A stretch of 64,000 nucleotides of DNA from Candidatus Zipacnadum vermilionense (GCA_029821755.1 JALGSV010000004.1:310001-374000); one strand, 5' to 3'. Shown: positions 17,140-25,670, counted from the stretch's first letter. The notes: generated from the letters alone by a model not told the origin. Translations and numbers: made by a program.

Positions 17140-18174
17140 ATGTGCAAGTATGGTTCTGGTACCCATAAACCCCTACGGATGGGGATGGTCGGCCTGCACT
17201 TTGGCCGCTACATCATCCGCGACAGCGTACCCAATGACGGCCAGGGCCTGATACACGTCACCCGTGTCTGTGACCTGCTCCCCGAGCGCCTGGCGCAGTT
17301 CCCGGAGATCCCTGGCACCGCCCGCATGGATGATCTGCTCGAGGACCCCGACCTTGACGTCATCGGCCTCTTCACCGGCCCGGTCAACCGGGCCAAGCTT
17401 ATCGAGCGGTGTCTGGAGGCGGGCAAGGACGTCATGACCACCAAGCCCTTCGAGCTGGACGCCGAGGAGGCCCTCCGCGTGCTCCACAAGGCCCGCGACA
17501 TGGGCCGCGTCGTGCATATGAACTCGCCCAACGCCCGGCCCCAGTCCGACCTGCAGAAGCTGCTGGACCTCCTCAAGGAGGGCGTCCTGGGCACCCCCAC
17601 GCTGGCCGTCAGTACCGTCTGGGTGTACTACGGCCCCACCGAACCGGACGGCACTTGGTACGACGACCAAGCGCTGTGCCCCATCGCCCCCATCTTCCGC
17701 CTCGGTATCTACCCCCTCAATAACCTCTCGCAGATCTTCGGGCCGGCCCAGTCCGTGGTGGCCCAGAGCACCCGCGTGGAGACCAAGCGCCCCACCGCCG
17801 ACAACGGCGCGATGTCTATCGTCTACGAGTCCGGCGCCATCGCCACCATGGCCGCCTCCTTCGTGGTGGGCGGCAAGGACCACTATCGCAACTCCATCAC
17901 CCTGTGCGGCACCAAGGGCGTGGCCTACCTCAACGTCGGCCCCCGACCACGGGTCGACCGCCCGGCCCCGCAACTGGTCCTGTCCACCGAGGATCGGCTG
18001 GAGGAGTTTGAGCTGTCCACTGGCTCCGGCGACTACGACTGGGAATTCTTGTATGAGCGGGTGACGGGGAAGGTGGCCCAGGATGTGACCACCCCGGAGC
18101 AGATCGCACAGAGCATCAGAATCGTGGATGCGATGCGCCGAGCCGAGGTATCCGGAAAGGTGGAGGAGGTCTGA
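17140..18174 (+). CDS. Gfo/Idh/MocA family oxidoreductase
   Basis: 344 residues from the ATG at 17140, preceded by AGGAGGAG (17126-17133); a GTG one codon earlier is possible. The Rossmann turn is altered (MVGLHFGRYI in place of GxGxxG) and the catalytic motif reads TTKPF rather than EKP, so the lysine is kept but the preceding acid is not. The second domain carries GTPTLAVSTVWVYYGP and a final RIVDAMRRAEVSGK helix as in the family. These departures set it apart from the proteins at 1693 and 49333 and suggest a different subfamily. It lies 230 bases after the fucosidase and converges with an esterase gene. Confidence 0.87.
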   Translation: MCKYGSGTHKPLRMGMVGLHFGRYIIRDSVPNDGQGLIHVTRVCDLLPERLAQFPEIPGTARMDDLLEDPDLDVIGLFTGPVNRAKLIERCLEAGKDVMTTKPFELDAEEALRVLHKARDMGRVVHMNSPNARPQSDLQKLLDLLKEGVLGTPTLAVSTVWVYYGPTEPDGTWYDDQALCPIAPIFRLGIYPLNNLSQIFGPAQSVVAQSTRVETKRPTADNGAMSIVYESGAIATMAASFVVGGKDHYRNSITLCGTKGVAYLNVGPRPRVDRPAPQLVLSTEDRLEEFELSTGSGDYDWEFLYERVTGKVAQDVTTPEQIAQSIRIVDAMRRAEVSGKVEEV

Positions 18175-18224
18175 CTATAAGTGGCAGGGGCGGGAAAGCC
18201 CATACCACAGAACACATGTACATC

Positions 18225-18248
18225 GGGGCGGGCTGAAAAGCCCGCCCC
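18225..18248. terminator. Bidirectional hairpin terminator
   Basis: Perfect 10-bp stem GGGGCGGGCT / AGCCCGCCCC closing a GAAA tetraloop, between the convergent oxidoreductase (ends 18174) and SGNH hydrolase (ends 18266). No long T-tract follows. Confidence 0.7.
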
Positions 18249-18265
18249 TCGCGTGTGTCTGGACT

Positions 18266-18904
18266 CTACGCCCGCAGCGTCTGCACCAAATGCCAGGCCA
18301 GCACCGCGTGCCCGATCAGATTCGGGTGCACCGGCTCCGGACAAAGCGTCTCGGGACTGTGGGCAGCGATGATCTCCTGCCCAATCTCCTGGGTGCGGAT
18401 CAGGGGGGCGCCGAACTGAGCGGCGAGCTTCGCCACCGTTTGCTGGTAGCGAGGTAACAAGTCCCAGCCGCGAACGCCGTTCTCGTCCATCTGGTCGCGT
18501 GTGGTGAACAGGAAGGGCTCCAGCAGAATCAGCCGACAATCGGTCTCTTCCACAGCCCGCTGCAACAGGCTCTCGTAGCGCACGGCAAACTCCTGCGACC
18601 CCACTTCCGCCCGACCGCCGACGTACTGATAGCAGTCGTTGATCCCTACCAGCACCGACAGCCACGTCGGGTGCAGGTCTAGCACCTCCGCCTGCCAGCG
18701 GTTCTCCAGTTCCACAGTGGTATCCCCGCCGATGCCGCGGTTGAAGTACGTCACCTGCAGCGTCGGCGCCTGGGCCAAGATCAGGCCCTGGGTAATGGCT
18801 GCATAGCCCGTCCCCTGCGGCGTTCCCTCGTCCCTCCTCCCGCAGTCGGTAATGCTATCGCCCATGAAAACAAAGCGATCTCCGTCTTTCAACGCAAAAG
18901 GCAT
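18266..18904 (-). CDS. SGNH/GDSL-family esterase or lipase
   Basis: 212 residues with the four SGNH blocks: GDSITDCG (nucleophile Ser16), RGIGGDTT, VGINDCY and a C-terminal PEPVHPNLIGH holding the Asp/His pair. No signal peptide, so cytoplasmic. Length is typical of single-domain SGNH hydrolases that remove acyl groups from sugars. It is separated from the thioredoxin reductase gene upstream by about 240 bases, so it probably has its own promoter. In this context a carbohydrate esterase is more likely than a lipase (inference). Confidence 0.88.
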   Translation of the reverse strand: MPFALKDGDRFVFMGDSITDCGRRDEGTPQGTGYAAITQGLILAQAPTLQVTYFNRGIGGDTTVELENRWQAEVLDLHPTWLSVLVGINDCYQYVGGRAEVGSQEFAVRYESLLQRAVEETDCRLILLEPFLFTTRDQMDENGVRGWDLLPRYQQTVAKLAAQFGAPLIRTQEIGQEIIAAHSPETLCPEPVHPNLIGHAVLAWHLVQTLRA

Positions 18905-18942
18905 AGTGAGTGATGGCTCCCTGGGGAAAAGACTTCATACTT

Positions 18943-19122
18943 GAGACCTCAGACTTCAAACCCCAGGCCAGTAACGGGAGGCTGGCGCCGCAGGTCTGGT
19001 GGGATTCTCCGGGCAGCCGGAAATGTCCTGCGCGCCCGGCCGGGGTCCCCAGTCTGAGGTCTGAGGTCTCCCCTCTCCCTCTCTTGCCACGGGGTCTCTC
19101 ACCAGAGAGGGGGCAAGGGGTG
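18943..19122. repeat. Inverted repeat and CCCTCTCC-type palindrome
   Basis: GAGACCTCAGACT at 18943-18955 is matched in reverse at 19051-19062 (AGTCTGAGGTCT), which is itself followed by a direct CTGAGGTCTC. Next to it (19071-19122) is a CCCTCTCC...GAGAGGGGGCAAGGGG palindrome of a type also present at 32192, 35050 and 59280. The 239-base gap holds no other feature. Confidence 0.5.
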
Positions 19123-19143
19123 GAGCTCCTGTGTTCTCCGCCC

Positions 19144-20106
19144 TCACCAATCCCGTTGTGGCTGGACCACTCCTTGCCGCAGCAGGTAGTCGTACGCCGA
19201 CAGCGCGGCCTTCGCGCCATCGCCGGCGGCGATGATGATCTGCTTGTGCGGGGTGCTGGCCACGTCTCCCGCCGCGAAGATCCCCGGCACGCTGGTCGCG
19301 GCGTGGCAATCCACCGCGATCTCCTTCCACTCGTTCAACTCCACCAAATCGCCGAGCCACTCGGTATTGGGGATCAGGCCAATCTCAATGAATACGCCCT
19401 GCACTGGGATTTCTCGCTGCTCACCGGTCGCCCCCGAGGCCACCACCACCGACTCCACCTGCTGCTGCCCGCGGATCTCCACCACCTCGTGCTGCAGCAG
19501 CCAGGCCGTGTTCGGCGCCCGCTCCGCCTGTTCCATCAGCACCTGGTCCGCCGGCCACCGATCCTGCACCTCTATAATTGTCACCTCGCTGGCCACCTTG
19601 CTCAGTGAGAGCGCGGCTTCTATCCCCGAATTCCCCCCTCCCACCACCAGCACCGGCACCCCCCGGAAGAAGGGCCCGTCGCAAGTGGCGCAGTAGCTCA
19701 CCCCCCGCCCCACCAAGTCCTTCTCCCCCGGCACCCCCAGCCTGCGCGAGTGCTTGCCGGTCGAGATGATGATGGTGCGCGAGTTGAGCACTTCCCCGTC
19801 GCTAGTAACGACGTGGAAGTGGTCGCCCTCCGCCGCCAGGCTCTTGACCACAGCGCCTAGGCGGGTGGTGATGGGGAAGTGTTCAACCTGTTCGTGGAAC
19901 TTCTGCGCCAACTCCGTGCCCGAAATGTACTCGAACCCCATGTAGTTGGCGATGTCGGCAGTCAGGTTGGTCTGGCCGCCAATGTCCATGGTGACCATGA
20001 TCACGTCGAGCTGCTTGCGGGCAGCATAAACCGCCGCCGTCAGGCCGGCCGGCCCGGCTCCGATGATGACCACGTCGTATAGATGCACCTGCTGCTCCGA
20101 TGACAT
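19144..20106 (-). CDS. trxB: Thioredoxin reductase family flavoprotein
   Basis: 320 residues, normal length. FAD-binding GAGPAG at residues 16-21, redox-active CATC at Cys139 and Cys142, NADPH-binding GGGNSG at 156-161, and the second FAD motif GIFAAGDVAS near residue 280: the low-molecular-weight thioredoxin reductase order. It should transfer electrons from NADPH to thioredoxin or a similar protein; no thioredoxin or AhpC gene is in the window, so the partner is unknown. The start codon has no good Shine-Dalgarno sequence (bases before it read CTACAAGACAGC). It is divergent from a small candidate ORF at 20340 and lies in a block with superoxide dismutase and OsmC genes. Confidence 0.9.
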   Translation of the reverse strand: MSSEQQVHLYDVVIIGAGPAGLTAAVYAARKQLDVIMVTMDIGGQTNLTADIANYMGFEYISGTELAQKFHEQVEHFPITTRLGAVVKSLAAEGDHFHVVTSDGEVLNSRTIIISTGKHSRRLGVPGEKDLVGRGVSYCATCDGPFFRGVPVLVVGGGNSGIEAALSLSKVASEVTIIEVQDRWPADQVLMEQAERAPNTAWLLQHEVVEIRGQQQVESVVVASGATGEQREIPVQGVFIEIGLIPNTEWLGDLVELNEWKEIAVDCHAATSVPGIFAAGDVASTPHKQIIIAAGDGAKAALSAYDYLLRQGVVQPQRDW

Positions 20107-20339
20107 GCTGTCTTGTAGTCGTGGGGAAGGTCTGGATGGTTCAGTGCGAGGGGCCGTCCTCGACGCGAGTAGTTAATAAACACTTAACACAGGCGCAACA
20201 CGGGCATAACATCCCGCTAGTAGTATGGAGCTTGCCGGAAGGGGCGGATGGGGTCGTGCAGTTGACCTCGCGCCGGGCGAACTGATCTTAACCTGAGCAA
20301 GCGCCCGTTTCCGTCTAGCGGCGCGCAGGAGGACACGAG

Positions 20340-20522
20340 ATGACCGTACGGTCTGGCACGAGCGTTCACGAGGACATCCGGGACTATTGGAGCAAGCTGG
20401 TACGCAAAACTGTCGAGGAGACCGGCGTCCACCGCAAGAAGCTGAGCTTGCCCCTCGGAGCAAAGCTACCGCCAGAACGCAGCAGCGTCACCCGCTGTGC
20501 GCCGGCTTCTCACGGTAGTTGA
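20340..20522 (+). CDS. Small hypothetical ORF (60 residues)
   Basis: A strong Shine-Dalgarno sequence (AGGAGG) sits seven bases before the ATG, and a weak promoter-like TTGACC is seen at 20262, in the divergent gap upstream of trxB. The product is polar and basic, begins MTVRSGTSVHEDIRDYWSKL and matches no family I know; the second half (proline/serine/arginine-rich) looks less protein-like, so the gene may be frameshifted or fortuitous. It converges with the membrane-protein gene at 20567. Confidence 0.3.
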   Translation: MTVRSGTSVHEDIRDYWSKLVRKTVEETGVHRKKLSLPLGAKLPPERSSVTRCAPASHGS

Positions 20523-20566
20523 CGCCTCCGACCTGCTGGCACCGGCGCCCCACGGGGGGCCCTCCC

Positions 20567-21304
20567 CTACACCACCTCCACGCTCCCCGCCTCACACAAC
20601 GGATTGGTCCGGGCCGCGAACGAGAACAGATAGGGGTAGAACCGCTTGAGGTGAATCATGTACTCCAGCCACTGCGTCAGCAACCGTCCGTAGGCCCGCT
20701 CGCAATCCCCGGCCAGATGCTCCAGGTCGCTCGCGGGCAGGTCCTCCAGCGACTCGCGCGCCGCTAGTTCCTCCTCCAGGTGGGAAACGGCCCAGAGCAG
20801 GTCGGTGAACTGTTCATGCTCCAGCAGCGCGGGATTCTCCAGCAGGCGAATCATGAGGTCCCGCTCTCCGGCCAGGAGCTTGCGCAAGGGTGCCAGTCGG
20901 GCGGGATCGGCCTGGAGCTTGAACTTGGCGCCCTGGACCCAGCGAATGGTCTCCCGCATCTGCCCCTCCTCCCACGCCGTGTCCTCCCCCAGGCGCGCTG
21001 ACACCTCCTCGTGGTTGACAACCATGCAGGTAAGTTGCTTGAGCAAGGGCCGCCCGCACGCGCTGAAGAAGGTCCCGATGACCATGTTGAGTTTGTGCCG
21101 CCGGCTCTGCTTCTCCCGTTTGCCGAGGAGCTTATCCACCACGAAGTAGAGCAGCGCCACTTCCAGGGGAAGAAAGGCCAGGTCAAGCAAGGTGTAGAAG
21201 TACACGTCCGCGTGGCGATGGAACAGCAAGTGGTTGACGACGTCCAGTCCGGCCCAAATTAGCACCAGGACCAGGACGAACAGCGCGGTGTCACGTTTGC
21301 TCAT
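20567..21304 (-). CDS. Two-helix membrane protein of unknown function
   Basis: 245 residues. Two transmembrane segments near the N-terminus (about residues 7-27 and 36-62, the second containing LPLEVALLYFVVDKLL), then a basic linker (KREKQSRRHKLN) and a mostly helical cytoplasmic domain of about 170 residues. The segment HKLNMVIGTFFSACGRPLL is reminiscent of a conserved but uncharacterised family found in several bacterial and archaeal phyla. It follows the 2-oxoacid oxidoreductase beta gene after 18 bases, so it is probably the last gene of that operon. Confidence 0.75.
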   Translation of the reverse strand: MSKRDTALFVLVLVLIWAGLDVVNHLLFHRHADVYFYTLLDLAFLPLEVALLYFVVDKLLGKREKQSRRHKLNMVIGTFFSACGRPLLKQLTCMVVNHEEVSARLGEDTAWEEGQMRETIRWVQGAKFKLQADPARLAPLRKLLAGERDLMIRLLENPALLEHEQFTDLLWAVSHLEEELAARESLEDLPASDLEHLAGDCERAYGRLLTQWLEYMIHLKRFYPYLFSFAARTNPLCEAGSVEVV

Positions 21305-21322
21305 ATCGTCAGCATGCCTCGC

Positions 21323-22174
21323 TTAGACGAATTCGTCAAGGAGTGTTTCGGCATCTTGCGGGGCACGGAAGCGGAGCGCGGGTGGCTCACCGGCGACCCC
21401 GGGCATGTCGTCGGTAAAGACGGGGCGCTCACCGCGGTGGATCACGCCTAGCGGAATCCGCACATCCCATTCCTCCGCCTTGGCCAGCGCCGCCGCGCGG
21501 TCGGTCGGGTCGTAATCCTCACCCAGCTTGTAGATCCGCTGCTCGTACCAGTCGTCGGTGTTCAAGCGGTTGAAGGTAACGCAAGGCTGCAGCACGTCAA
21601 TCAATGCCAGACCCCGGTGATCCATGCCCTGGGCGATCAGCCCCGCCAAGTGGTTAAAGTCCCGCGCATAGCCCCGCGCCACGAACGGCGCTCGCATCAA
21701 CACCGCCAGCGCCAACGGGTTGAAGCGCTGGTCGTGCGGCCCGGTGGGCTGAGTTCTAGTGACGAAGCTCTCCTCGCTGGTCGGGGAGGCCTGCCCCTTG
21801 GTCAGGCCGTACACCTGGTTGTCGTGCACGAGCACCGTAATGTCCGGGTTGCGGCGCAGGGCATGCAGGAAGTGGTTGCCCCCCTCGCCGTAGCAGTCGC
21901 CGTCGCCGGTGGTGACCAGCACGGTCAGGTCCGGCCGCACCGCCTTAGCCGCCGTCGCCGGAGGGATCGCCCGCCCGTGCAGTCCGTTGAAGTAATTGCA
22001 CTTCAGGTACTGGGGGAGCTTCGCCGCCTGCCCGATGCCGGAAAAGAGCGCGATCTGCCAGGGCTCGCGCCCCGTGGCGACCATCGCCATCTTCACCGCC
22101 TGCAGGACCCCGAAGTTCCCGCAGTGCGGGCACCACGCGGCCGGTTGCGATTTGTAGTCAGCAAGGGTAGGCAT
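21323..22174 (-). CDS. korB: 2-oxoacid:ferredoxin oxidoreductase, beta subunit
   Basis: 283 residues starting at the ATG at 22174; the TTG at 22198 would add eight residues, but TLADYKSQPAAWCPHCGNFG is the normal N-terminus of KorB-type subunits. CxxC (WCPHCG) contributes to a [4Fe-4S] site and GDGDCYGEGGNHFLHALRRN with HDNQVYGLTKGQ forms the thiamine diphosphate/Mg site. It partners the fused gamma-alpha subunit encoded 25 bases upstream. The pair oxidises a 2-oxoacid to acyl-CoA and reduces ferredoxin; 2-oxoglutarate, pyruvate and branched-chain acids are all possible and the sequence does not decide, so the Kor symbol marks the family only. Confidence 0.88.
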   Translation of the reverse strand: MPTLADYKSQPAAWCPHCGNFGVLQAVKMAMVATGREPWQIALFSGIGQAAKLPQYLKCNYFNGLHGRAIPPATAAKAVRPDLTVLVTTGDGDCYGEGGNHFLHALRRNPDITVLVHDNQVYGLTKGQASPTSEESFVTRTQPTGPHDQRFNPLALAVLMRAPFVARGYARDFNHLAGLIAQGMDHRGLALIDVLQPCVTFNRLNTDDWYEQRIYKLGEDYDPTDRAAALAKAEEWDVRIPLGVIHRGERPVFTDDMPGVAGEPPALRFRAPQDAETLLDEFV

Positions 22175-22199
22175 AGGTACTCTAGTGGCAAAGCGCAAC

Positions 22200-23894
22200 T
22201 TATAGACCAGTCGCCTCCACTATCTCTCTCGGGCTAAACGGTCGCCCGTCGTACTTACTCACGAGATCATCGGCCTGGATCCCGGTCTCCCGCCGGATCA
22301 ACTCCCGGAACTGGCCGGTGGCGTTGTTCTCCACCACGACGCTGCGTTGGGCTGACCGCATCGCCGCGGCCACCGGTTCCGTCGGGAAGGGCCAGAGCTG
22401 GGAACAGTGGAGGGTAGACACCGGAAGCCCATCATAGCGAAGGAGGTCAGCCGCCTCGGCGATGCAGCCTCGCGTGGAGCCCCATCCCAGCAGCAGCAAG
22501 TCGGGCCCCACATCTCCCTCCAGCAGCGGAGGGACGATCTCCTCGCGCATCCCCGCATACTTCCGCCGCCGCTTCTCTACCATGGCCCGCCGAGTCTCCG
22601 CGTCCTCCACAATATGCCCGTGTGCGTCGTGTTCGTCGCTGTCTACCTCCACCACCACGCCAGGCGTACCCGGCACGGCCCGCGGCGAGACCCCCGACTC
22701 GGTCACCCGATACCGTGCATAGGAGTACCCCTCCCCTATCTCCTCCGCCGTGGCCAGGTGCCGCTCGATCTCCAGCCCGGACAAATCAAAGCGCGGCGAG
22801 GTCATGGTCATGTCGCCCAGGTACTGGTCGAAGAGCACCAGCGCGGGCGTCTGGTACTTGTCGGCGAGATTGAGGGCCCGGAAGGTCAGGTAGAAGGCTT
22901 CCTCGGGGTTGCCGGGTGCGAAGACAAAGCGCGGGAATTCCCCATGCCCGGCGTGCAGGGCGAACCACAACTCTCCCTGCTCGGTGCGAGTAGGCAGGCC
23001 CGTCGCCGGACCCGGCCGCATCCCCAACCCCACCACAATCGGCGTCTCCGTTATCCCCGCGAGCGACAGCCCCTCGGCCATCAGCGCGAATCCTCCCCCT
23101 GAAGTCGCGGTCATGGCGCGCGCCCCCGCGTACGCCGCCCCCAGGCACAGGTTGATCGCCGCAATCTCATCCTCTGCCTGCTCGACCACTATCCCGAACT
23201 GTGCTGCGTGCTGAGCGAAGTAATTGAGGATCCCGGTCGAGGGGGTCATCGGATAGGCCGAGTAGAACTGCACCCCGGCGGCAATCCCGGCCAAGGCCAT
23301 GGCCTCAGTGCCCCCGAGCAGCAACTTGCCGTGCGGGGGAAGAGAGGGGGGCGAACGGCTCAGCCGTTCGGCGTAGTGCTGCTGCACATAGTCCGCCCCA
23401 GCTTGCGCGGCCTGCTGGTTGCCGGCCACCACCTCCGGACCCTTGCGGCCAAAGGTATCCGCCAGCAGCCCCAGGTACGTCTCCAGCGGGTGCCCGGCCA
23501 CGGCCAGGGCGGCTCCCGCCGCGACCGTGTTGCTGTATATCGCGGCCCCCGCCCCCTCCGCCAGCCCCCGGAAGGGTATGAGCAGCGTCCCCGGGGACGC
23601 CTCCGCCGCCTCGCCCTCGGCCAGGATCACCCCGCCCTCCGCCAACGCCCCGCGATGCTCCTCCTTCGTCCGTCGGTCCAGGGCCACCAGGAGGTCTACC
23701 TCCCCGCGAATCGCCTGCCGCGACTCGTCGGTGACGCGGATCTGGTGGAAGTTATGCCCCCCACGGATGCGGGACATGTAGTCCTGGCTGGTGAAGACGT
23801 GGTAGCCGTCGCGGTGGAACACCCGCCCGAGCGCCGTGCCGGTAGTGTCCACACCCATCCCCGCTTCCCCGCCTAGTCGGAGGTTGAAGTCCAT
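22200..23894 (-). CDS. korA: 2-oxoacid:ferredoxin oxidoreductase, fused gamma-alpha subunit
   Basis: 564 residues from the ATG at 23894 (a TTG two codons earlier is less likely). Residues 1 to about 180 are the gamma domain (GGEAGMGVDTTG, RIRGGHNFHQIRV); from about 190 on is the alpha domain (YSAYPMTPSTGILNY, DEIAAINLCLGAAYAGARA, MTATSGGGFALMAEGLSLAG). This gamma-alpha fusion is common in two-subunit oxidoreductases of anaerobes and microaerophiles. The beta subunit follows after 25 bases. No good Shine-Dalgarno sequence is visible. See the beta subunit for the reaction. Confidence 0.9.
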   Translation of the reverse strand: MDFNLRLGGEAGMGVDTTGTALGRVFHRDGYHVFTSQDYMSRIRGGHNFHQIRVTDESRQAIRGEVDLLVALDRRTKEEHRGALAEGGVILAEGEAAEASPGTLLIPFRGLAEGAGAAIYSNTVAAGAALAVAGHPLETYLGLLADTFGRKGPEVVAGNQQAAQAGADYVQQHYAERLSRSPPSLPPHGKLLLGGTEAMALAGIAAGVQFYSAYPMTPSTGILNYFAQHAAQFGIVVEQAEDEIAAINLCLGAAYAGARAMTATSGGGFALMAEGLSLAGITETPIVVGLGMRPGPATGLPTRTEQGELWFALHAGHGEFPRFVFAPGNPEEAFYLTFRALNLADKYQTPALVLFDQYLGDMTMTSPRFDLSGLEIERHLATAEEIGEGYSYARYRVTESGVSPRAVPGTPGVVVEVDSDEHDAHGHIVEDAETRRAMVEKRRRKYAGMREEIVPPLLEGDVGPDLLLLGWGSTRGCIAEAADLLRYDGLPVSTLHCSQLWPFPTEPVAAAMRSAQRSVVVENNATGQFRELIRRETGIQADDLVSKYDGRPFSPREIVEATGL

Positions 23895-24035
23895 GATCAA
23901 GGAGAGATTCCCCGAGAAGCTGATGTAGGAACCGGAGCGGCGTCGGACTTCGGCAGAGCGGTAAGTCTCAGGGCGCCCCTGGTATTGCCTGCGAGATCAC
24001 GAAACGCCGCCCGGCCCCTGACGGAAGCCTCCGTG

Positions 24036-24141
24036 TAGGGGCGCGTTTTGCGTAGCGTAGCGGAGCAACACACGCCCGCTCGCTAACCGAACGCATGCTG
24101 GACGGGCGGCTGTCGCGGTGCGGATGCCGCGAAAGCCGCCC
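24036..24141. repeat. Palindromic element related to the GTAGGGGCG family
   Basis: GTGTAGGGGCGCG near 24036 opens the region; a nearly perfect hairpin GGGCGGCTGTCGCGG / CCGCGAAAGCCGCCC (24104-24118 with 24127-24141, one mismatch) follows and runs into CCTAGGGG. It occupies most of the 294-base gap between the superoxide dismutase stop codon and the gamma-alpha subunit start; nothing else is seen there. Confidence 0.55.
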
Positions 24142-24188
24142 CTAGGGGAGCACCGGCGAAACACCGATGCCCCCAGGAGAAGCCGCCT

Positions 24189-24785
24189 CTACCTCGCCGC
24201 CGCCAACCGGGCGGCCACGTCGTCCCAGTTGACCGCGTGCTGAAAGAACCCGGCGGTGAAGTCACTGCGGCGGTTCTGGTACTGCAGGTAGTAAGCGTGC
24301 TCCCACACATCCAGCACCAGCACCGGCGTGACGCCCCACATGGCCAGGTTCTGGTGTTTCTCCGCCTGCAGGATCACTAGGCTCTGGCCCTGCGGCTCCC
24401 AGGCGAGTATCCCCCACCCGGAGCCCTGCACGGAGTTGGTGGCCGCCAGGAACTGGGCCTTGCAGGTGTCGACCGAGCCGAAGTCCTTGACGATCTGGGC
24501 CGCCAAGTCTCCGCTGGGAGCGCCGCCGCCCCCCGGCTTCATATTGGCCCAGAACAGGCTGTGGAGCAGGTGTCCACTGTAGTTGAAGGCCCGGGCGTCG
24601 CACAACCCGCGGATGGCTGCGAAGTCGCCTGACTTCTGCGCCGCCTTCACCTTCTCCTCCGCGTCATTGAGCGTATTGACGTAGGCCTGGTGGTGCTTGT
24701 CGTGGTGCAGGTGCAGTGTCTCGGCGCTCAGGAACGGCTCCAAGGAGTCGTACGCGTAGGGCAATTCCGGCAACATGGATGGCAT
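24189..24785 (-). CDS. Superoxide dismutase, Fe/Mn type
   Basis: 198 residues, full length. Metal ligands by comparison with the family are His27 (LHLHHDKHHQAYV), His75 (GHLLHSLFW), Asp159 and His163 (VLDVWEHAYY). The N-terminus MPSMLPELPYAYDSLEP is typical. An AAGGAG ribosome site lies eight bases before the ATG at 24785. No signal peptide: cytoplasmic detoxification of superoxide. Whether iron or manganese is used cannot be settled by eye. It sits between the oxidoreductase operon and OsmC genes, consistent with protecting oxygen-sensitive iron-sulfur enzymes (inference). Confidence 0.95.
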   Translation of the reverse strand: MPSMLPELPYAYDSLEPFLSAETLHLHHDKHHQAYVNTLNDAEEKVKAAQKSGDFAAIRGLCDARAFNYSGHLLHSLFWANMKPGGGGAPSGDLAAQIVKDFGSVDTCKAQFLAATNSVQGSGWGILAWEPQGQSLVILQAEKHQNLAMWGVTPVLVLDVWEHAYYLQYQNRRSDFTAGFFQHAVNWDDVAARLAAAR

Positions 24786-24928
24786 GTTGACATCTCCTTC
24801 TCTGGGGGCATGAATTGGGCGCTTCTTGGAGAGCGGCGGCGGCGCCGCTGTGCAGCATTTCCCACCGGGCCGCTCCGGCCCACGCGCTGCTCACGACCGA
24901 CTCCCGGCGAGTCGTTATCTAGACCGCC

Positions 24929-25172
24929 TCACGCGATCGCCAGGTCCACCTCAACGGTCATGCCCTCATAGGGCAAGCCCTTGTTCTTGCAGGCCCGGGC
25001 GATCTCCATGCCCATACAGTTGCCCAGGACGACCAGCACGCCCATGGGCGCGATCATCGCCAGGTCGTGCCCCCCCAGCGGGCGGCACGACGGCACTTAC
25101 CTTGTGCCCCATGGTCTTCCCGACGAAGAAGGTCGGCCCGACGTTCACTGACCTGCTCGTCCACTTGGCCAT
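24929..25172 (-). pseudogene. Decayed tandem copy of an OsmC-family gene
   Basis: From an ATG at 25172 the frame reads like the neighbouring OsmC protein (VGPTFFVGKTMGHKVSAVVP against STGGAAFCAETRGHRMFCDIP). At a run of seven G (C7 on the plus strand, about 25070-25076) the similarity changes frame and continues as VVLGNCMGMEIARACKNKG and LPYEGMTVEVDLA, then stops at TGA 24929-24931. The last third of the OsmC fold, with the second cysteine, is missing. It begins 13 bases after the stop of the intact gene: a tandem duplicate that has been frameshifted and truncated. A sequencing error in the G-run could explain the frameshift but not the truncation. Confidence 0.8.
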
Positions 25173-25185
25173 CTTCGCTGTCTTC

Positions 25186-25590
25186 CTATCCCTCCGCGAT
25201 GATCGTCTCGACCTTGGCGCCGTTGATGAGCGTGTTATGCACATTGCACAGCGGCTCCGCCGCCAGGATCGCCCGCTTCGTCGCTTCGTCCGCCGACCCC
25301 GGCATGTGTACGGTGACCGTGAAGTTGTCGAGTCGGTGCACCGTCTCCTCCAGATCGGCGGAAACCTCCACGACCAACCCCTCATAGGCGATTCCCTTGT
25401 TCTTGCAGACCAGGACGATGACGGTCCCCAGACAGTTGCCCAGTGCCCCTAGCAGCGCCTCAACGGGCGTCATGGCGGCATCGCTCCCGCCCATAGGTTG
25501 GGGGATGTCGCAGAACATCCTGTGCCCGCGCGTCTCGGCACAGAAAGCCGCGCCTCCGGTACTGAGTGACTTGGTAGTTACGGTTGCCAT
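25186..25590 (-). CDS. OsmC/Ohr family peroxide- or redox-related protein
   Basis: 134 residues, the normal OsmC length. The two cysteines of the family are present, Cys53 in LGALGNCLGT and Cys115 in AEPLCNVHNTL, with the TPVEALL helix between strands. OsmC/Ohr proteins reduce organic hydroperoxides with thiols; members of the wider YhfA-like group have unknown roles, and this one, with GLVVEVSADLEE, may belong there. The start ATG at 25590 follows CAAGGAGTACGTATCC-like sequence (AAGGAG). A decayed copy follows immediately downstream. Confidence 0.88.
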   Translation of the reverse strand: MATVTTKSLSTGGAAFCAETRGHRMFCDIPQPMGGSDAAMTPVEALLGALGNCLGTVIVLVCKNKGIAYEGLVVEVSADLEETVHRLDNFTVTVHMPGSADEATKRAILAAEPLCNVHNTLINGAKVETIIAEG

Positions 25591-25651
25591 GGATACGTAC
25601 TCCTTGAGATTGTTCCTAAAGTTACCTCTCCGCGAGGAGAGGGTACGTTGG

Positions 25652-25670
25652 GGGGTTTCGGAGAAACCCC
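25652..25670. terminator. Small hairpin upstream of the OsmC gene
   Basis: GGGGTTTC-GGA-GAAACCCC, perfect 8-bp stem, in the gap between the IS remnant and the OsmC gene. It could end transcription from the IS side; no T-tract follows on either strand. Confidence 0.35.
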
